NCBI GenBank assembly: GCA_026004675.1 | Contig: BPJP01000004.1 | Location: forward strand, 1 to 64,000 | DNA: 64,000 bases | Direction: 5' to 3' | Source of the DNA: Gemmatales bacterium | GTDB lineage: Bacteria > Planctomycetota > Planctomycetia > Gemmatales > Gemmataceae | Part shown: positions 36,316-45,491 of the stretch, piece after piece | How positions within the stretch are numbered: position 1 is the first letter of the stretch | Layout: every line of letters begins with the position of its first letter | Notes under the pieces: model-generated | The model's database searches: none | What the model was told of the DNA's origin: nothing | Seen by the model: only the letters and a program-made list of their open reading frames with translations | Translations under genes and position numbers: made by a program

Positions 36316-36630
36316 ATGAGATCGATTTTTCTCGGCCTGGCCACGATGATTGTCGGCGGCCTGGTCGCTACAGCTGTTGAGGCCGGGTATCCCTTTCCGC
36401 CCGTTTCTCCATACCAGTTGCCGCCGCCGATTCGCCACGCTCCCGATGCTTGCGGCCCCGGTTTCTACATAACGAATCAATGCGGCATGGTATACGGACC
36501 GAATTATCACATTCTGCCGCCGTTCCCCCCCTATAACGGCGAAAGGCCGTGCTGGAAAGGTTGCCACGGGCCGGCTTTGCCGACCCATCCGTTTGCCCGC
36601 GGACCGCGCGACTTTTTCATGATCGACTAA
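36316..36630 (+). CDS. Small secreted Pro/Tyr-rich protein (104 aa)
   Basis: A 104-residue protein with a signal peptide ending AVEAGYP. The mature part is rich in Pro, Gly, Tyr and His and has four Cys (DACGPGFYITNQCGMVYGP, PCWKGCHGP). AAAGGATTCGCT precedes the ATG at 36316; the longer frame from 36247 was rejected because the signal starts here. Its upstream bases 36300-36313 equal those at 35663-35676 before the sibling gene. No family recognised. Confidence 0.7.
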   Translation: MRSIFLGLATMIVGGLVATAVEAGYPFPPVSPYQLPPPIRHAPDACGPGFYITNQCGMVYGPNYHILPPFPPYNGERPCWKGCHGPALPTHPFARGPRDFFMID

Positions 36631-36640
36631 AGGCACGGAA

Positions 36641-36676
36641 AGAAGTCCCGGCCTGCCACCTCGTGCCGGGACTTCT
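36641..36676 (+). terminator. Strong hairpin after small secreted gene
   Basis: AGAAGTCCCGGC (36641-36652) pairs perfectly with GCCGGGACTTCT (36665-36676). No T-run follows, so termination efficiency is uncertain; it could also be an mRNA-end stabiliser. Confidence 0.5.
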
Positions 36677-36779
36677 GCACGTCTACCCTTTCTCTTCTCA
36701 CAGCCAGATTCTCGCCGGCCTTGGATCGCGTCTATATAATCGTCCCTGCTTGAATCCCCTTGAGGCGAATCGGACCCGC

Positions 36780-39700
36780 ATGGACCGCTATATTTGTATC
36801 CATGGGCACTTTTATCAGCCCCCCAGGGAAAACCCCTGGCTGGAAACTGTCGAACTTCAAGACTCTGCCTATCCGTACCACGATTGGAACGAGCGCATCA
36901 CGGCTGAATGCTATGCCCCCAACGCCGTCTCGCGCATGCTGGACAGCGAGCAGCGTATCATCAACATCGTCAATAATTATGCAAAGATAAGTTTCAATTT
37001 CGGACCCACCCTGTTGTCGTGGATGGAACAATGGGCGCCGGACGTTTACCGTTCCATTCTCGACGCCGACCAGCAGAGCCAGGAGCGCTTTTCCGGACAT
37101 GGTTCGGCCATGGCTCAGGTTTACAACCATGTGATCATGCCGCTGGCCAACCGCCGAGACAAAGAAACCCAAATCATTTGGGGTCTGCGCGATTTCGAAC
37201 ATCGTTTCGGTCGCAAACCGGAAGGCATGTGGCTGGCAGAAACCGCCGTCGATCTGGAAACACTCGATTTGATGGCGGAGCACGGAATCAAATTCACCGT
37301 GCTGTCGCCTTACCAGGCAAGCCGCGTCCGCCGGATCGGCGAAGAAGCATGGCGCGATGCGACCGGCGGGCGCATCGACCCGACGATGGCCTATTTGCAA
37401 CGTTTGCCATCGGGAAGAACGATCACGTTGTTCTATTATGACGGTCCGATTTCCCGCGCCGTGGCGTTCGAAAGGCTATTGACGCACGGGGAAACTTTCG
37501 CCAACCGGCTTCTGGGAGGCTTTGCCGACAGTCGGGATTGGCCTCAGCTTGTGCATATCGCCACTGACGGGGAAAGTTACGGCCATCACCATCCGCATGG
37601 CGACATGGCTTTGGCCCACGCCCTTCATTATATCGAGACGACTGGCCAGGCACGTTTGACGAATTACGGCGAATTTCTCGCCCTCTATCCACCGACCCAT
37701 GAGGTTGAAGTTCTGGAAAACACGGCATGGAGTTGTGCCCATGGCGTGGAACGCTGGCGGAGCGACTGCGGTTGCAATTCGGGACGGGTGGGCTGGAACC
37801 AAGGTTGGCGGCGACCGCTGCGTGAAGCCTTGGACTGGCTGCGCGACGCCGTCGCTCCATGTTTCGAGAAAAAAGCCAGCGAACTGGTCAAGGATCCCTG
37901 GGCCGCACGCAACGACTATATCTCGGTTATCCTCGATCGCAGCGATGAATCGATCGAGGAGTTTTGTGCCCGCCACGTCCGCCAGCCATTGGAAGAGCCG
38001 CAGCGCATCACACTCCTCAAACTGATGGAACTGCAGCGGCACGCTCAGTTGATGTATACGAGTTGCGGCTGGTTTTTCGACGAGATTTCTGGCGTCGAGA
38101 CTGTTCAGATCATCGCCTATGCCGGTCGGGTCATCCAATTGGCTGCCGAATTGTTCCCCCAACTGACCAGCCTGGAAGCGGACTTTCTGGCCAGACTCGA
38201 ACAAGCGAAAAGCAACATCCCGGAACATCGCGACGGCAAACATATCTATGAAAAGTGGGTTAAACCAGCGGTCGTCGACTGGGAAGAAATCGGCGCCCAT
38301 TATGCTGTCAGTTCACTTTTCGAGACTTATGAGGAAAAAGCCCAAATCTTCTGCTACACCGCCGAAAGGGAAGATTTCCAGGTTCACCAGGCCGGCCGCG
38401 CCAAACTGGTCGCGGGCAAGGCCAAACTGACATGCAATATTACACGGGAATCGGAAATCGTTGGCTTTGGCTGCCTGCACTTCGGCGACCACAACGTTAA
38501 TGGAGGGATCATCAAAAGACCCAAGGAAGAAGACTACCAAGCCTTGGTTCGCGATTTAGCCGAGGCGTTCAATAAAGCCGATTTTCCGGAAATCATTCGG
38601 CTTTTCGACCACGGCTTCGGCGGGTCCACTTATTCGCTCAAGTCCCTGTTCCGCGACGAGCAGCGCGCCGTGATGAAGCGACTTCTCAGTCCGACCTTGG
38701 CCGAAGCGGAAGCGGCCTATCGCCGGCTTTACCACGACAACATGCCCACCATGCGCTTCCTCGCCGATTTGGGCGTTCCCTTGCCTCAAGCATTTCGCCT
38801 CGCCATCGAATTCGTGGTGCAGACCGATCTCTATTGGGCGTTCAAGGACGATGAACCCGATCTCGATCAGGTCAAGCATCTGCTGGATGAAGCGCAATTC
38901 TGGAACATCGCGCTCGATACCGCCGGCTTGTCTTACCGTTTAGAGAAGACCATTCGCCGGCTCGGTGACCGCTTGCGCAGCCAGCCGGACAATATCGCCT
39001 TGCTCAAAGTCCTCGATGGCCTTGTCGGATTGGCGCGATCGCTTCCCTTCGAGGTTGATCTTTGGCAACCACAAAACGCCTATTTCGTCATGTTGCACAG
39101 CGTTTTTGCCGACTATCAAGCGCGGGCCATCGCTGGCGACGAGGACGCCTTGGTATGGATGGAACACTTTCTCGATCTTGGCGACAAGCTCGGCATTCAA
39201 GTCGCACACCTTAAAAAAAAACTAGTTGAAATTCAGAGTGCTCCTTCCGTCGAGCAATTGGTCCGGCAGCTTTTTACGCACAAGCGTATTCCCCGTGCTA
39301 CCTATCGGCTTCAGTTCAATGCACATTTCCGCTTCGCCGACGCCAAAGAAATCGTCGGGTACCTCAACGATCTGGGCATCAGTGATTGTTATGCTTCGCC
39401 ATTGTGGCAGGCACGCGCCGGCAGTACGCATGGCTACGACATCGTCAATCACAGCCGGCTCAATCCGGAACTAGGCGAAACCGCCGATTTCGACGCCTTG
39501 TCCGAAAAGATCAGAAAACTCGGCATGGGCTTGATCCTCGACACCGTGCCGAACCATATGGGTATCGGCGACCCGGCCAACGAATGGTGGCAGGACGTCC
39601 TGGAAAACGGCCCCAGTTCACCCTACGCTGCTTACTTCGACATCGAATGGAATCCGGCCAACCCGAGCCTGGAAAACAAAGTTTTATTGCCTATCCTCGA

Positions 39701-42245
39701 AGACCAGTACGGCAAAGTCCTGGAGAGCGGCAAAATCACCCTTGCTTTCGAAGCCGGCAGGTTCCTCTTCCGCTACTATCACCACGAATTGCCTGTCGCG
39801 CCGCACACCTATGGCGTCATCCTCGAACACAAACTGCCCGAATTGCAAGAGGAACTCGGCGAGGATGATAGTCACTATCAGGAACTCTGTAGTATTATCA
39901 CCGCCATCAGTTATCTCCCTCTCCCGACCGACCTCGCTCCCGACAAGATCGCCGAACGTCATCGCGAAAAAGAAGTCATCAAACGGCGTATCGATGTTTT
40001 GTGCGGTGAATGCCCGCGCATTCGACAAGCTATCGACGACACGATCCGGGAATTCAACGGCGTGCCAGGCATCCCAGAGAGTTTCGACCAACTCGATGCT
40101 CTTTTGGACAGCCAATCGTACCGTCCGGCTTACTGGCGGGTCGCAACGGAAGAAATCAACTATCGCCGATTCTTCGACATCAATGAACTGGCGGCTATTT
40201 GCGTCGAACGCAGCGAGGTTTTCGCCGCCACGCATCAGTTGCTATTCCAGCTGCTGGCGGACCAGAAAGTGACGGGCATTCGTATCGACCATCCGGACGG
40301 CCTGTGGAATCCCACCGAATATTTCCGCCAGGTGCAACACGCTTACGTCCGCGAGCGGGTTTTGGCCAAGCTGAAAACCGAAGCCGCGCCGGAGGACTTC
40401 GACGGCGAAATCGCCCAACTCTTGCAGTCGCTGCACGAAGAAAAGGGGGGTTGGCCTCTCTATGTGGTTGCAGAAAAGATTTTGTCGCTGGAAGAAACGC
40501 TGCCGGTCGACTGGGCCATCGACGGCACCACCGGCTACGACTTCCTCAATATGGTGAACGGTCTGTTTATCGATTCGTCGCGTGCCAAGGACTTTAGTCG
40601 TATCTATCATGAGTTCCTCGGCAAGAACGTCGATTTCCAGCAATTGGTCAAAGCGGCGAAGAAAATGACCATGCTGGTAACGATGGCAAGCGAGATCAAC
40701 GCCTTGAGCCATCGACTCGATCGTCTGGCGGAGCGCAACCGCCGCTTTCGCGATTTTACGCTGAACAGCCTGACCTTTGCGATTCGGGAAGTGATCGCCT
40801 GTTTGCGGGTCTATCGGACGTATATCAGTGGTCCGGAGAACGTGGCCTTGCGCGACCGGCTTTTCATCGAAGCCGCCGTCGATGAGGCCAAGAAGCTCAA
40901 CCCGCGGACAGCGGCCGTCGTTTTCGATTTCATCAGGGATAATCTGCTATTGCGCAACATCGATGATATCCGCGCTGAAGACCGGCCCAAGCTGGTCGAT
41001 TGGGTTATGAAATTCCAGCAAGTGTCCGGCCCAATCATGGCCAAGGGGGTCGAAGATACGGTCTTTTACGTGTTCAACCGTCTGGTTTCCTTGAATGAAG
41101 TCGGGGGCGAACCGGATCACTTCGGCATCTCCGTAGCCGAATTCCACAAGCATAACCAGGCGGTGCGGCGTGATTGGCCTCACTCCATGCTTACGACCGC
41201 TACGCATGATACCAAACGCGGCGAAGACGTCCGCGCTCGCCTCAATGTTTTGAGTGAAATGCCCGACGAATGGCAGAAGGCTCTCCATCGTTGGCGCCAA
41301 CTCAATGCCGACAAGAAGAAGGTGATCGGCACCGACGTGGCGCCCGATGCCAACGACGAATACCTTCTCTACCAGACGCTCATCGGCGCCTGGCCGACCA
41401 GCATCACCTCGTCGGAAGAATTCGCCGACTTCCGCCAGCGTATCCGCCAGTACATGGAAAAAGCCATCAAGGAGGCCAAGGTCTATACCAGTTGGATCAA
41501 CCCCAACGTCGAATACGACTCCGCCGTGCAGGAGTTTGTTCATCAGCTTTTGACCGATGATGATGCCGACCCCTTCCGCCGTGATATCGAAGCTTTTCAA
41601 GCGCGTGTCGCCTATTTCGGCTATTTCAATTCGCTTTCCCAGACCGTCTTGAAGCTTACCTCTCCAGGCGTGCCCGACATCTACCAGGGAGCGGAACTTT
41701 GGGACTTGAATCTTGTCGACCCGGACAATCGCCGTCCTGTTGACTATCGAATCCGCCAACAAATGCTCCGAGAGTTGACGGAACTGCTTCAGCAACCCGA
41801 TGGCAGTCGATGCCGCTTGCTTCGCGAACTCGTCGACAATTTGCCGAGTGGTCGAATCAAACTGTTCGTCACCTATGTTCTGCTCAACACTCGCCGGCGG
41901 CACGCCGATTTGTTTTCCAGTGGCTCCTACGAACCTCTCGACTGCGAAGGCGCGAAACGAGAGCACGTCTGTGCCTTCATGCGGCGGCTGAACGATGAGG
42001 TGTTGATTGTAATAGTGCCGCGCCTCGTTTTTACCTTGACGGGCGGCCAACAAATTCCACCTTTGGGAGATGTCTGGCAAGATACTCACGTGTTGCTTGG
42101 CGCCGACTGCACCGCCGCCAGCTTGCGAAACATCTTTACCGGCCTGGAACATTCGCTTTCTTCTTCGAAGTTCCCTCTTGCCGATGCCTGCAACGAATTT
42201 CCCGTGGCGGTATTGACTGGGAAGATCGTCTCCAACGGCCAGTAG
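36780..42245 (+). CDS. treY: Fusion: GH57 (DUF3536) glucan hydrolase + maltooligosyltrehalose synthase
   Basis: A 1821-residue two-enzyme protein, without a signal peptide. Residues about 1-815 form a GH57/DUF3536 enzyme: IHGHFYQPPRENPW at the start, candidate nucleophile Glu154 in MWLAET and acid Asp263 in IATDGESYG, then ENTAWSCAHGVERW. Residues about 835-1821 are a complete GH13 maltooligosyltrehalose synthase: start RIPRATYRLQFNAHFRF, Asp1170 in GIRIDHPDG, Glu1232 in VVAEKIL and Asp1477 in TATHDTKRGED. TreY rearranges the reducing end of alpha-1,4-glucans to alpha,alpha-1,1-trehalosyl ends; TreZ normally releases trehalose but is not visible in the window. The joint (about 815-835) is short. 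The ATG at 36780 precedes MDRYICIHGH; upstream in-frame codons overlap the preceding gene. Confidence 0.93.
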   Translation: MDRYICIHGHFYQPPRENPWLETVELQDSAYPYHDWNERITAECYAPNAVSRMLDSEQRIINIVNNYAKISFNFGPTLLSWMEQWAPDVYRSILDADQQSQERFSGHGSAMAQVYNHVIMPLANRRDKETQIIWGLRDFEHRFGRKPEGMWLAETAVDLETLDLMAEHGIKFTVLSPYQASRVRRIGEEAWRDATGGRIDPTMAYLQRLPSGRTITLFYYDGPISRAVAFERLLTHGETFANRLLGGFADSRDWPQLVHIATDGESYGHHHPHGDMALAHALHYIETTGQARLTNYGEFLALYPPTHEVEVLENTAWSCAHGVERWRSDCGCNSGRVGWNQGWRRPLREALDWLRDAVAPCFEKKASELVKDPWAARNDYISVILDRSDESIEEFCARHVRQPLEEPQRITLLKLMELQRHAQLMYTSCGWFFDEISGVETVQIIAYAGRVIQLAAELFPQLTSLEADFLARLEQAKSNIPEHRDGKHIYEKWVKPAVVDWEEIGAHYAVSSLFETYEEKAQIFCYTAEREDFQVHQAGRAKLVAGKAKLTCNITRESEIVGFGCLHFGDHNVNGGIIKRPKEEDYQALVRDLAEAFNKADFPEIIRLFDHGFGGSTYSLKSLFRDEQRAVMKRLLSPTLAEAEAAYRRLYHDNMPTMRFLADLGVPLPQAFRLAIEFVVQTDLYWAFKDDEPDLDQVKHLLDEAQFWNIALDTAGLSYRLEKTIRRLGDRLRSQPDNIALLKVLDGLVGLARSLPFEVDLWQPQNAYFVMLHSVFADYQARAIAGDEDALVWMEHFLDLGDKLGIQVAHLKKKLVEIQSAPSVEQLVRQLFTHKRIPRATYRLQFNAHFRFADAKEIVGYLNDLGISDCYASPLWQARAGSTHGYDIVNHSRLNPELGETADFDALSEKIRKLGMGLILDTVPNHMGIGDPANEWWQDVLENGPSSPYAAYFDIEWNPANPSLENKVLLPILEDQYGKVLESGKITLAFEAGRFLFRYYHHELPVAPHTYGVILEHKLPELQEELGEDDSHYQELCSIITAISYLPLPTDLAPDKIAERHREKEVIKRRIDVLCGECPRIRQAIDDTIREFNGVPGIPESFDQLDALLDSQSYRPAYWRVATEEINYRRFFDINELAAICVERSEVFAATHQLLFQLLADQKVTGIRIDHPDGLWNPTEYFRQVQHAYVRERVLAKLKTEAAPEDFDGEIAQLLQSLHEEKGGWPLYVVAEKILSLEETLPVDWAIDGTTGYDFLNMVNGLFIDSSRAKDFSRIYHEFLGKNVDFQQLVKAAKKMTMLVTMASEINALSHRLDRLAERNRRFRDFTLNSLTFAIREVIACLRVYRTYISGPENVALRDRLFIEAAVDEAKKLNPRTAAVVFDFIRDNLLLRNIDDIRAEDRPKLVDWVMKFQQVSGPIMAKGVEDTVFYVFNRLVSLNEVGGEPDHFGISVAEFHKHNQAVRRDWPHSMLTTATHDTKRGEDVRARLNVLSEMPDEWQKALHRWRQLNADKKKVIGTDVAPDANDEYLLYQTLIGAWPTSITSSEEFADFRQRIRQYMEKAIKEAKVYTSWINPNVEYDSAVQEFVHQLLTDDDADPFRRDIEAFQARVAYFGYFNSLSQTVLKLTSPGVPDIYQGAELWDLNLVDPDNRRPVDYRIRQQMLRELTELLQQPDGSRCRLLRELVDNLPSGRIKLFVTYVLLNTRRRHADLFSSGSYEPLDCEGAKREHVCAFMRRLNDEVLIVIVPRLVFTLTGGQQIPPLGDVWQDTHVLLGADCTAASLRNIFTGLEHSLSSSKFPLADACNEFPVAVLTGKIVSNGQ

Positions 42246-42288
42246 CAGGTCGCACGCGCGCTGCCCGAGTTCTCTTCGCTGTCGGCAG

Positions 42289-43098
42289 CTACCAGTGCAT
42301 CACGAACCCGCCATCGACGTTGATGGTCTGGCCGGTGACATTGCGGGCGCGATTCGACGCCAGAAAAACGGCCATGTTCGCGATGTCTTCAGGCTCCTGC
42401 CATCGTCCCAGTGGAATGACCTTGCGGACTTTTTCTCCTGCCCAGTCTTCATAAGACTGCTGCCTGTCTGGCGGTTGTTGACGATGCCACGCTTCCCAGA
42501 CGGAACGATTCAAGGCCGTCTTTACCATTCCCGGACAGAGCGTGTTGACCCGGATGTTGTGTGCCGCCAGGTCCTTGGCGACGCATTGTGCGAAATTGAT
42601 CAAGGCTGCCTTCGACGCACTGTATGGCGGATCGGTTTGCGAACCGATTTGCCCTGCCACCGAAGACAGAAACAACATGGTTCCTCCTCCCGTCGCGATC
42701 AACTTCGGCCCGAAAGCGTGGGCCACATGGACCGCTCCAAGAAGGTTCACTCGGAGCACCGGTTCCCAATTCTCAGGAGCCACATTCAGAAAGGGAAACC
42801 CGAACTGCCCCGATCCGATGGCCACGGCAAAGACCACATGGTCGATCCGGCCGCACCGTGCTTCGATGTCGTCGGCGCAGCGCTGCACCGCCGTCGGATC
42901 GACGACGTCGGCCACAAACGATGACGCCGGCACGGAATGATCCGCCGCGATTTGTTTCGCCGTCTCGAACACCGATGCTGCCCGGTCAACCAGAAGCACT
43001 TCCGCTTTTTCTTGGGCGAAGCCTTCCGCAATGGCTCGGCCAATGCCCTGGGCGGCCCCGATGACGACAGCCTTTGCGTTTGCCAGTCCCAGATCCAT
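42289..43098 (-). CDS. Short-chain dehydrogenase/reductase
   Basis: A 269-residue SDR. The NAD(P)-binding motif is GAAQGIG at 14-20. The catalytic Ser (145/146 in LFLSSVAG), Tyr159 and Lys163 (YSASK) are present; the usual NNAG is replaced by AVAIG at 91-95. The C-terminal VTGQTINVDGGFVMHW is typical of classical SDRs. ATG at 43098 follows AGAGG; longer frames upstream were rejected. Convergent with the treY fusion. Substrate unknown. Confidence 0.9.
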   Translation of the reverse strand: MDLGLANAKAVVIGAAQGIGRAIAEGFAQEKAEVLLVDRAASVFETAKQIAADHSVPASSFVADVVDPTAVQRCADDIEARCGRIDHVVFAVAIGSGQFGFPFLNVAPENWEPVLRVNLLGAVHVAHAFGPKLIATGGGTMLFLSSVAGQIGSQTDPPYSASKAALINFAQCVAKDLAAHNIRVNTLCPGMVKTALNRSVWEAWHRQQPPDRQQSYEDWAGEKVRKVIPLGRWQEPEDIANMAVFLASNRARNVTGQTINVDGGFVMHW

Positions 43099-43257
43099 AG
43101 GAACCTCTCGGGAAGGAGTCGATTTCTCTTTCCCAAATGCTAGCGAAGCGCACTGCATGCCGACAGGGCTTCTTTGGAAGGCGTTCAAGACAGTGCGCGA
43201 TCTCGTAGCCGGCGAGCGGCTGGTCACAGGCATCGGCCGGCAGCCGGAAAGCAACAG

Positions 43258-43656
43258 TCAGGACGCTTTGCGATGGGAATGGGGCTGAAGATCGACTTGG
43301 AACGTACAACCGCCTATGCGAACCACGTCGCCGTGTTTCAGAACCGCTTCCTGCACCGGCTGGTCGTTGACGATCGTGCCGTTGAGGCTTTGCAGGTCGA
43401 TGATTCGCCAGGCATTTTCCGAAAAAACCAACCGGCAATGTCGGCGACTGACGTCGGGAAAGGGGACGCGTACGTCGGCTTGCATATTCCGACCGACTAA
43501 AACGTTCGGCTGACGGACTTCGACCACCAGTCCGCCAGGAAGCAACTTCAGCGTCAGCGGTGCCGGCGTCGTTTCCAACGTTGGATCGGTCGCCGATCCA
43601 TCCTGATCGCTCGGCGGAGTAGCCGAGGTGGGGATAGCGTATCGCGTCTCGTCCAT
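43258..43656 (-). CDS. FHA-domain protein (132 aa)
   Basis: Residues about 40-125 form one forkhead-associated domain with its phosphothreonine-binding residues: GR at 55-56, SRRH at 70-73 and LNGT at 91-94. The N-terminal 35 residues are Thr/Pro/Ser-rich and probably disordered, perhaps themselves a kinase target. FHA proteins read Ser/Thr phosphorylation; no kinase is adjacent. ATG at 43656. Planctomycetes carry many such small FHA proteins. Confidence 0.9.
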   Translation of the reverse strand: MDETRYAIPTSATPPSDQDGSATDPTLETTPAPLTLKLLPGGLVVEVRQPNVLVGRNMQADVRVPFPDVSRRHCRLVFSENAWRIIDLQSLNGTIVNDQPVQEAVLKHGDVVRIGGCTFQVDLQPHSHRKAS

Positions 43657-43991
43657 CTTCTCTGTCCGTGACAAATGTGACACGTTCTCAGCGAACGAAG
43701 GCGGGACTATAGAAGAACGTGGTGGCAAAAAAAAGTCGAATCGTGGTCAAACGAGACGGCGGTGTCGGCCTGGGCGCTGCCGGTTTTCCTACCTTGGACC
43801 ATTTCGCCGGCTATGCTTTTTTGCCTCGTATGGGCCGTTTTGGCGCGTTTTTCCGACCGACCACTAGAATCGTTACGACCATGTTTTTTGTTCAACTTCG
43901 CACCAGCCTTTTTCCGAAAAACCATTAGGTGCGCTCCAGGGAGTCTATTTTCAGGAAAAGGGCACAGGCATAGATAAAAGCGAGAATTGGC

Positions 43992-44807
43992 ATGAGCGCG
44001 AAGACCGGTATGGTTTGGACAGTGGTTGTATCGGCGTGGGCAGTCTCAGCTTACGCCCAGGAATCGATGGACTGGCAAAATCCTCCTGAGGCATCCATAT
44101 CGGCTACCGTGGTCGATGATCATGGCGCCCCGCCATACGTTGGCCAAGGGAACGTCCCCGATTTCGATTGGACCACGTACACGAAGTCATGTTGCCAGGG
44201 ACCGATTGGTGGGCATGGTCCGATCATGACGGAAGTGTATCTGCGCACTGGTCCATCGCTCCCGGTCGGTGGCGGCATCTTGAACAACACCATGGAAACG
44301 GGCTGGCACATACAGGGAGGCGGACGCAGTCTTTTCTTCAACCCGCAGATGACGGCTGCCTGGACGATCGATCTCGGCGTCGCCAATATCTACAACAATG
44401 GCAACCGGCCCAATATCCTGTTTCCGGTTTTCGGCAATCTGGTCAGCCTGCGCGGCTTGAACCGTACTTACGCCTTTTTGGGCTTTGGCCGAGAGTGGTT
44501 CCTCATCGCTCCCGCCAACGCCGATGGAGCTAACTGGCGAGTCGGTTTCGATACCGGCGGCTACTATGGTTCGGCTCGCGCCGACTTCAATGCCACCAAC
44601 GCCAGCGGCTTTCTCCGGCGCAATGACGTTTTCGGATCACAATATATCGCCGTCCATTCGGATGTCGAAATCCCGTTCGGCTGCTGCACTTTCCTCACAG
44701 GTTTTCGCGTCGAGTATGCCCACACGTGGATGGACGATTTGCTGTTCCTGCAAAACGCCAACATCGACGACGTGCAGCTTTTGGCCAATTTCGGACTGCG
44801 CTTCTAG
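43992..44807 (+). CDS. Outer-membrane beta-barrel-like secreted protein
   Basis: A 271-residue protein with a signal peptide ending AYAQES. It is rich in Gly, Asn and aromatic residues with alternating beta-strand patterns (GWHIQGGGRSLFFN, YAFLGFGREWFLI, FRVEYAHTWMDDLLFL) and ends with Phe (LLANFGLRF), the classical outer-membrane barrel C-terminus. It has CC pairs (SCCQG, FGCCTF). No exact family assigned. The ATG at 43992 is preceded by AAAGCGAG. Confidence 0.7.
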   Translation: MSAKTGMVWTVVVSAWAVSAYAQESMDWQNPPEASISATVVDDHGAPPYVGQGNVPDFDWTTYTKSCCQGPIGGHGPIMTEVYLRTGPSLPVGGGILNNTMETGWHIQGGGRSLFFNPQMTAAWTIDLGVANIYNNGNRPNILFPVFGNLVSLRGLNRTYAFLGFGREWFLIAPANADGANWRVGFDTGGYYGSARADFNATNASGFLRRNDVFGSQYIAVHSDVEIPFGCCTFLTGFRVEYAHTWMDDLLFLQNANIDDVQLLANFGLRF

Positions 44808-44866
44808 GCCATCGTCGGAAGGGAGCATGCTGCGCCAACGACCTCGAATGCCAGTGGAGCCAAACG

Positions 44867-45358
44867 TCAATCCGCTACCACGATCGACTCCCAGGCGCCG
44901 GTTGTGACATCCAGGATTCCCATCGTCTTCGGTCTGGCCCGGTGCAAGGCGCCGGGATTGATGATTCGTGTCGATCCATTTTGCCGTTCGTTCGCGACGT
45001 GCGTGTGGCCGTAGAAAAGAAAATCGAAATGCCCGCTTTGCTCGATGTCGAAAAGGAGTCGGCGATCGTCACCATGTACAAACGCGATTTTCTTGCCTGC
45101 TAATTCCAGATCGCCGAACGGCTCGTGCAGCGTGACTTTCGCCGACCGCATCGCTCGTCGCAGTCCCTCTCGATCGTGGTCGCAGTTGCCAAACACGAAA
45201 TGAGCATTCCAGCCGGCAAACAGGCGGACGACGTCGGCATCTTCGATATCGCCACAATGCACGACCCAGTCGACTCCGCGTTTCTGCAACAGCCCAAGGG
45301 CTTTCTCAACAGTGGCGACACGATTATGCGTGTCACTCAGAACGCCTAGCAGCATCAC
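44867..45358 (-). CDS. YfcE-type metallophosphoesterase
   Basis: A 163-residue calcineurin-like phosphodiesterase. The five motifs are present in order: Asp9/His11 in LSDTHN, HCGDIED, GNCDH, FVHGDD and YGHTH. That and the short length match the YfcE/MJ0936 group. Phosphodiesterase activity toward small substrates or 2',3'-cyclic nucleotides is typical. No signal peptide. Convergent with the upstream barrel gene and divergent from malic enzyme. Confidence 0.92.
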   Translation of the reverse strand: MMLLGVLSDTHNRVATVEKALGLLQKRGVDWVVHCGDIEDADVVRLFAGWNAHFVFGNCDHDREGLRRAMRSAKVTLHEPFGDLELAGKKIAFVHGDDRRLLFDIEQSGHFDFLFYGHTHVANERQNGSTRIINPGALHRARPKTMGILDVTTGAWESIVVAD

Positions 45359-45491
45359 CCACAGACTCCCGCTCGTTGTTTCCTGGTACGATTTGCCAGC
45401 GCAGCTCGACTTCTTTTATAAGAACCGCGCGGCGTACAATGATTCCATCTCTTTTTCCTTTTTCCCATGACACACAAGAAAGGGCACGGGA

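Noticed and set aside
40947..42152. 401-codon open frame opposite the TreY part
   Set aside because: Shadow of a well-supported catalytic domain.
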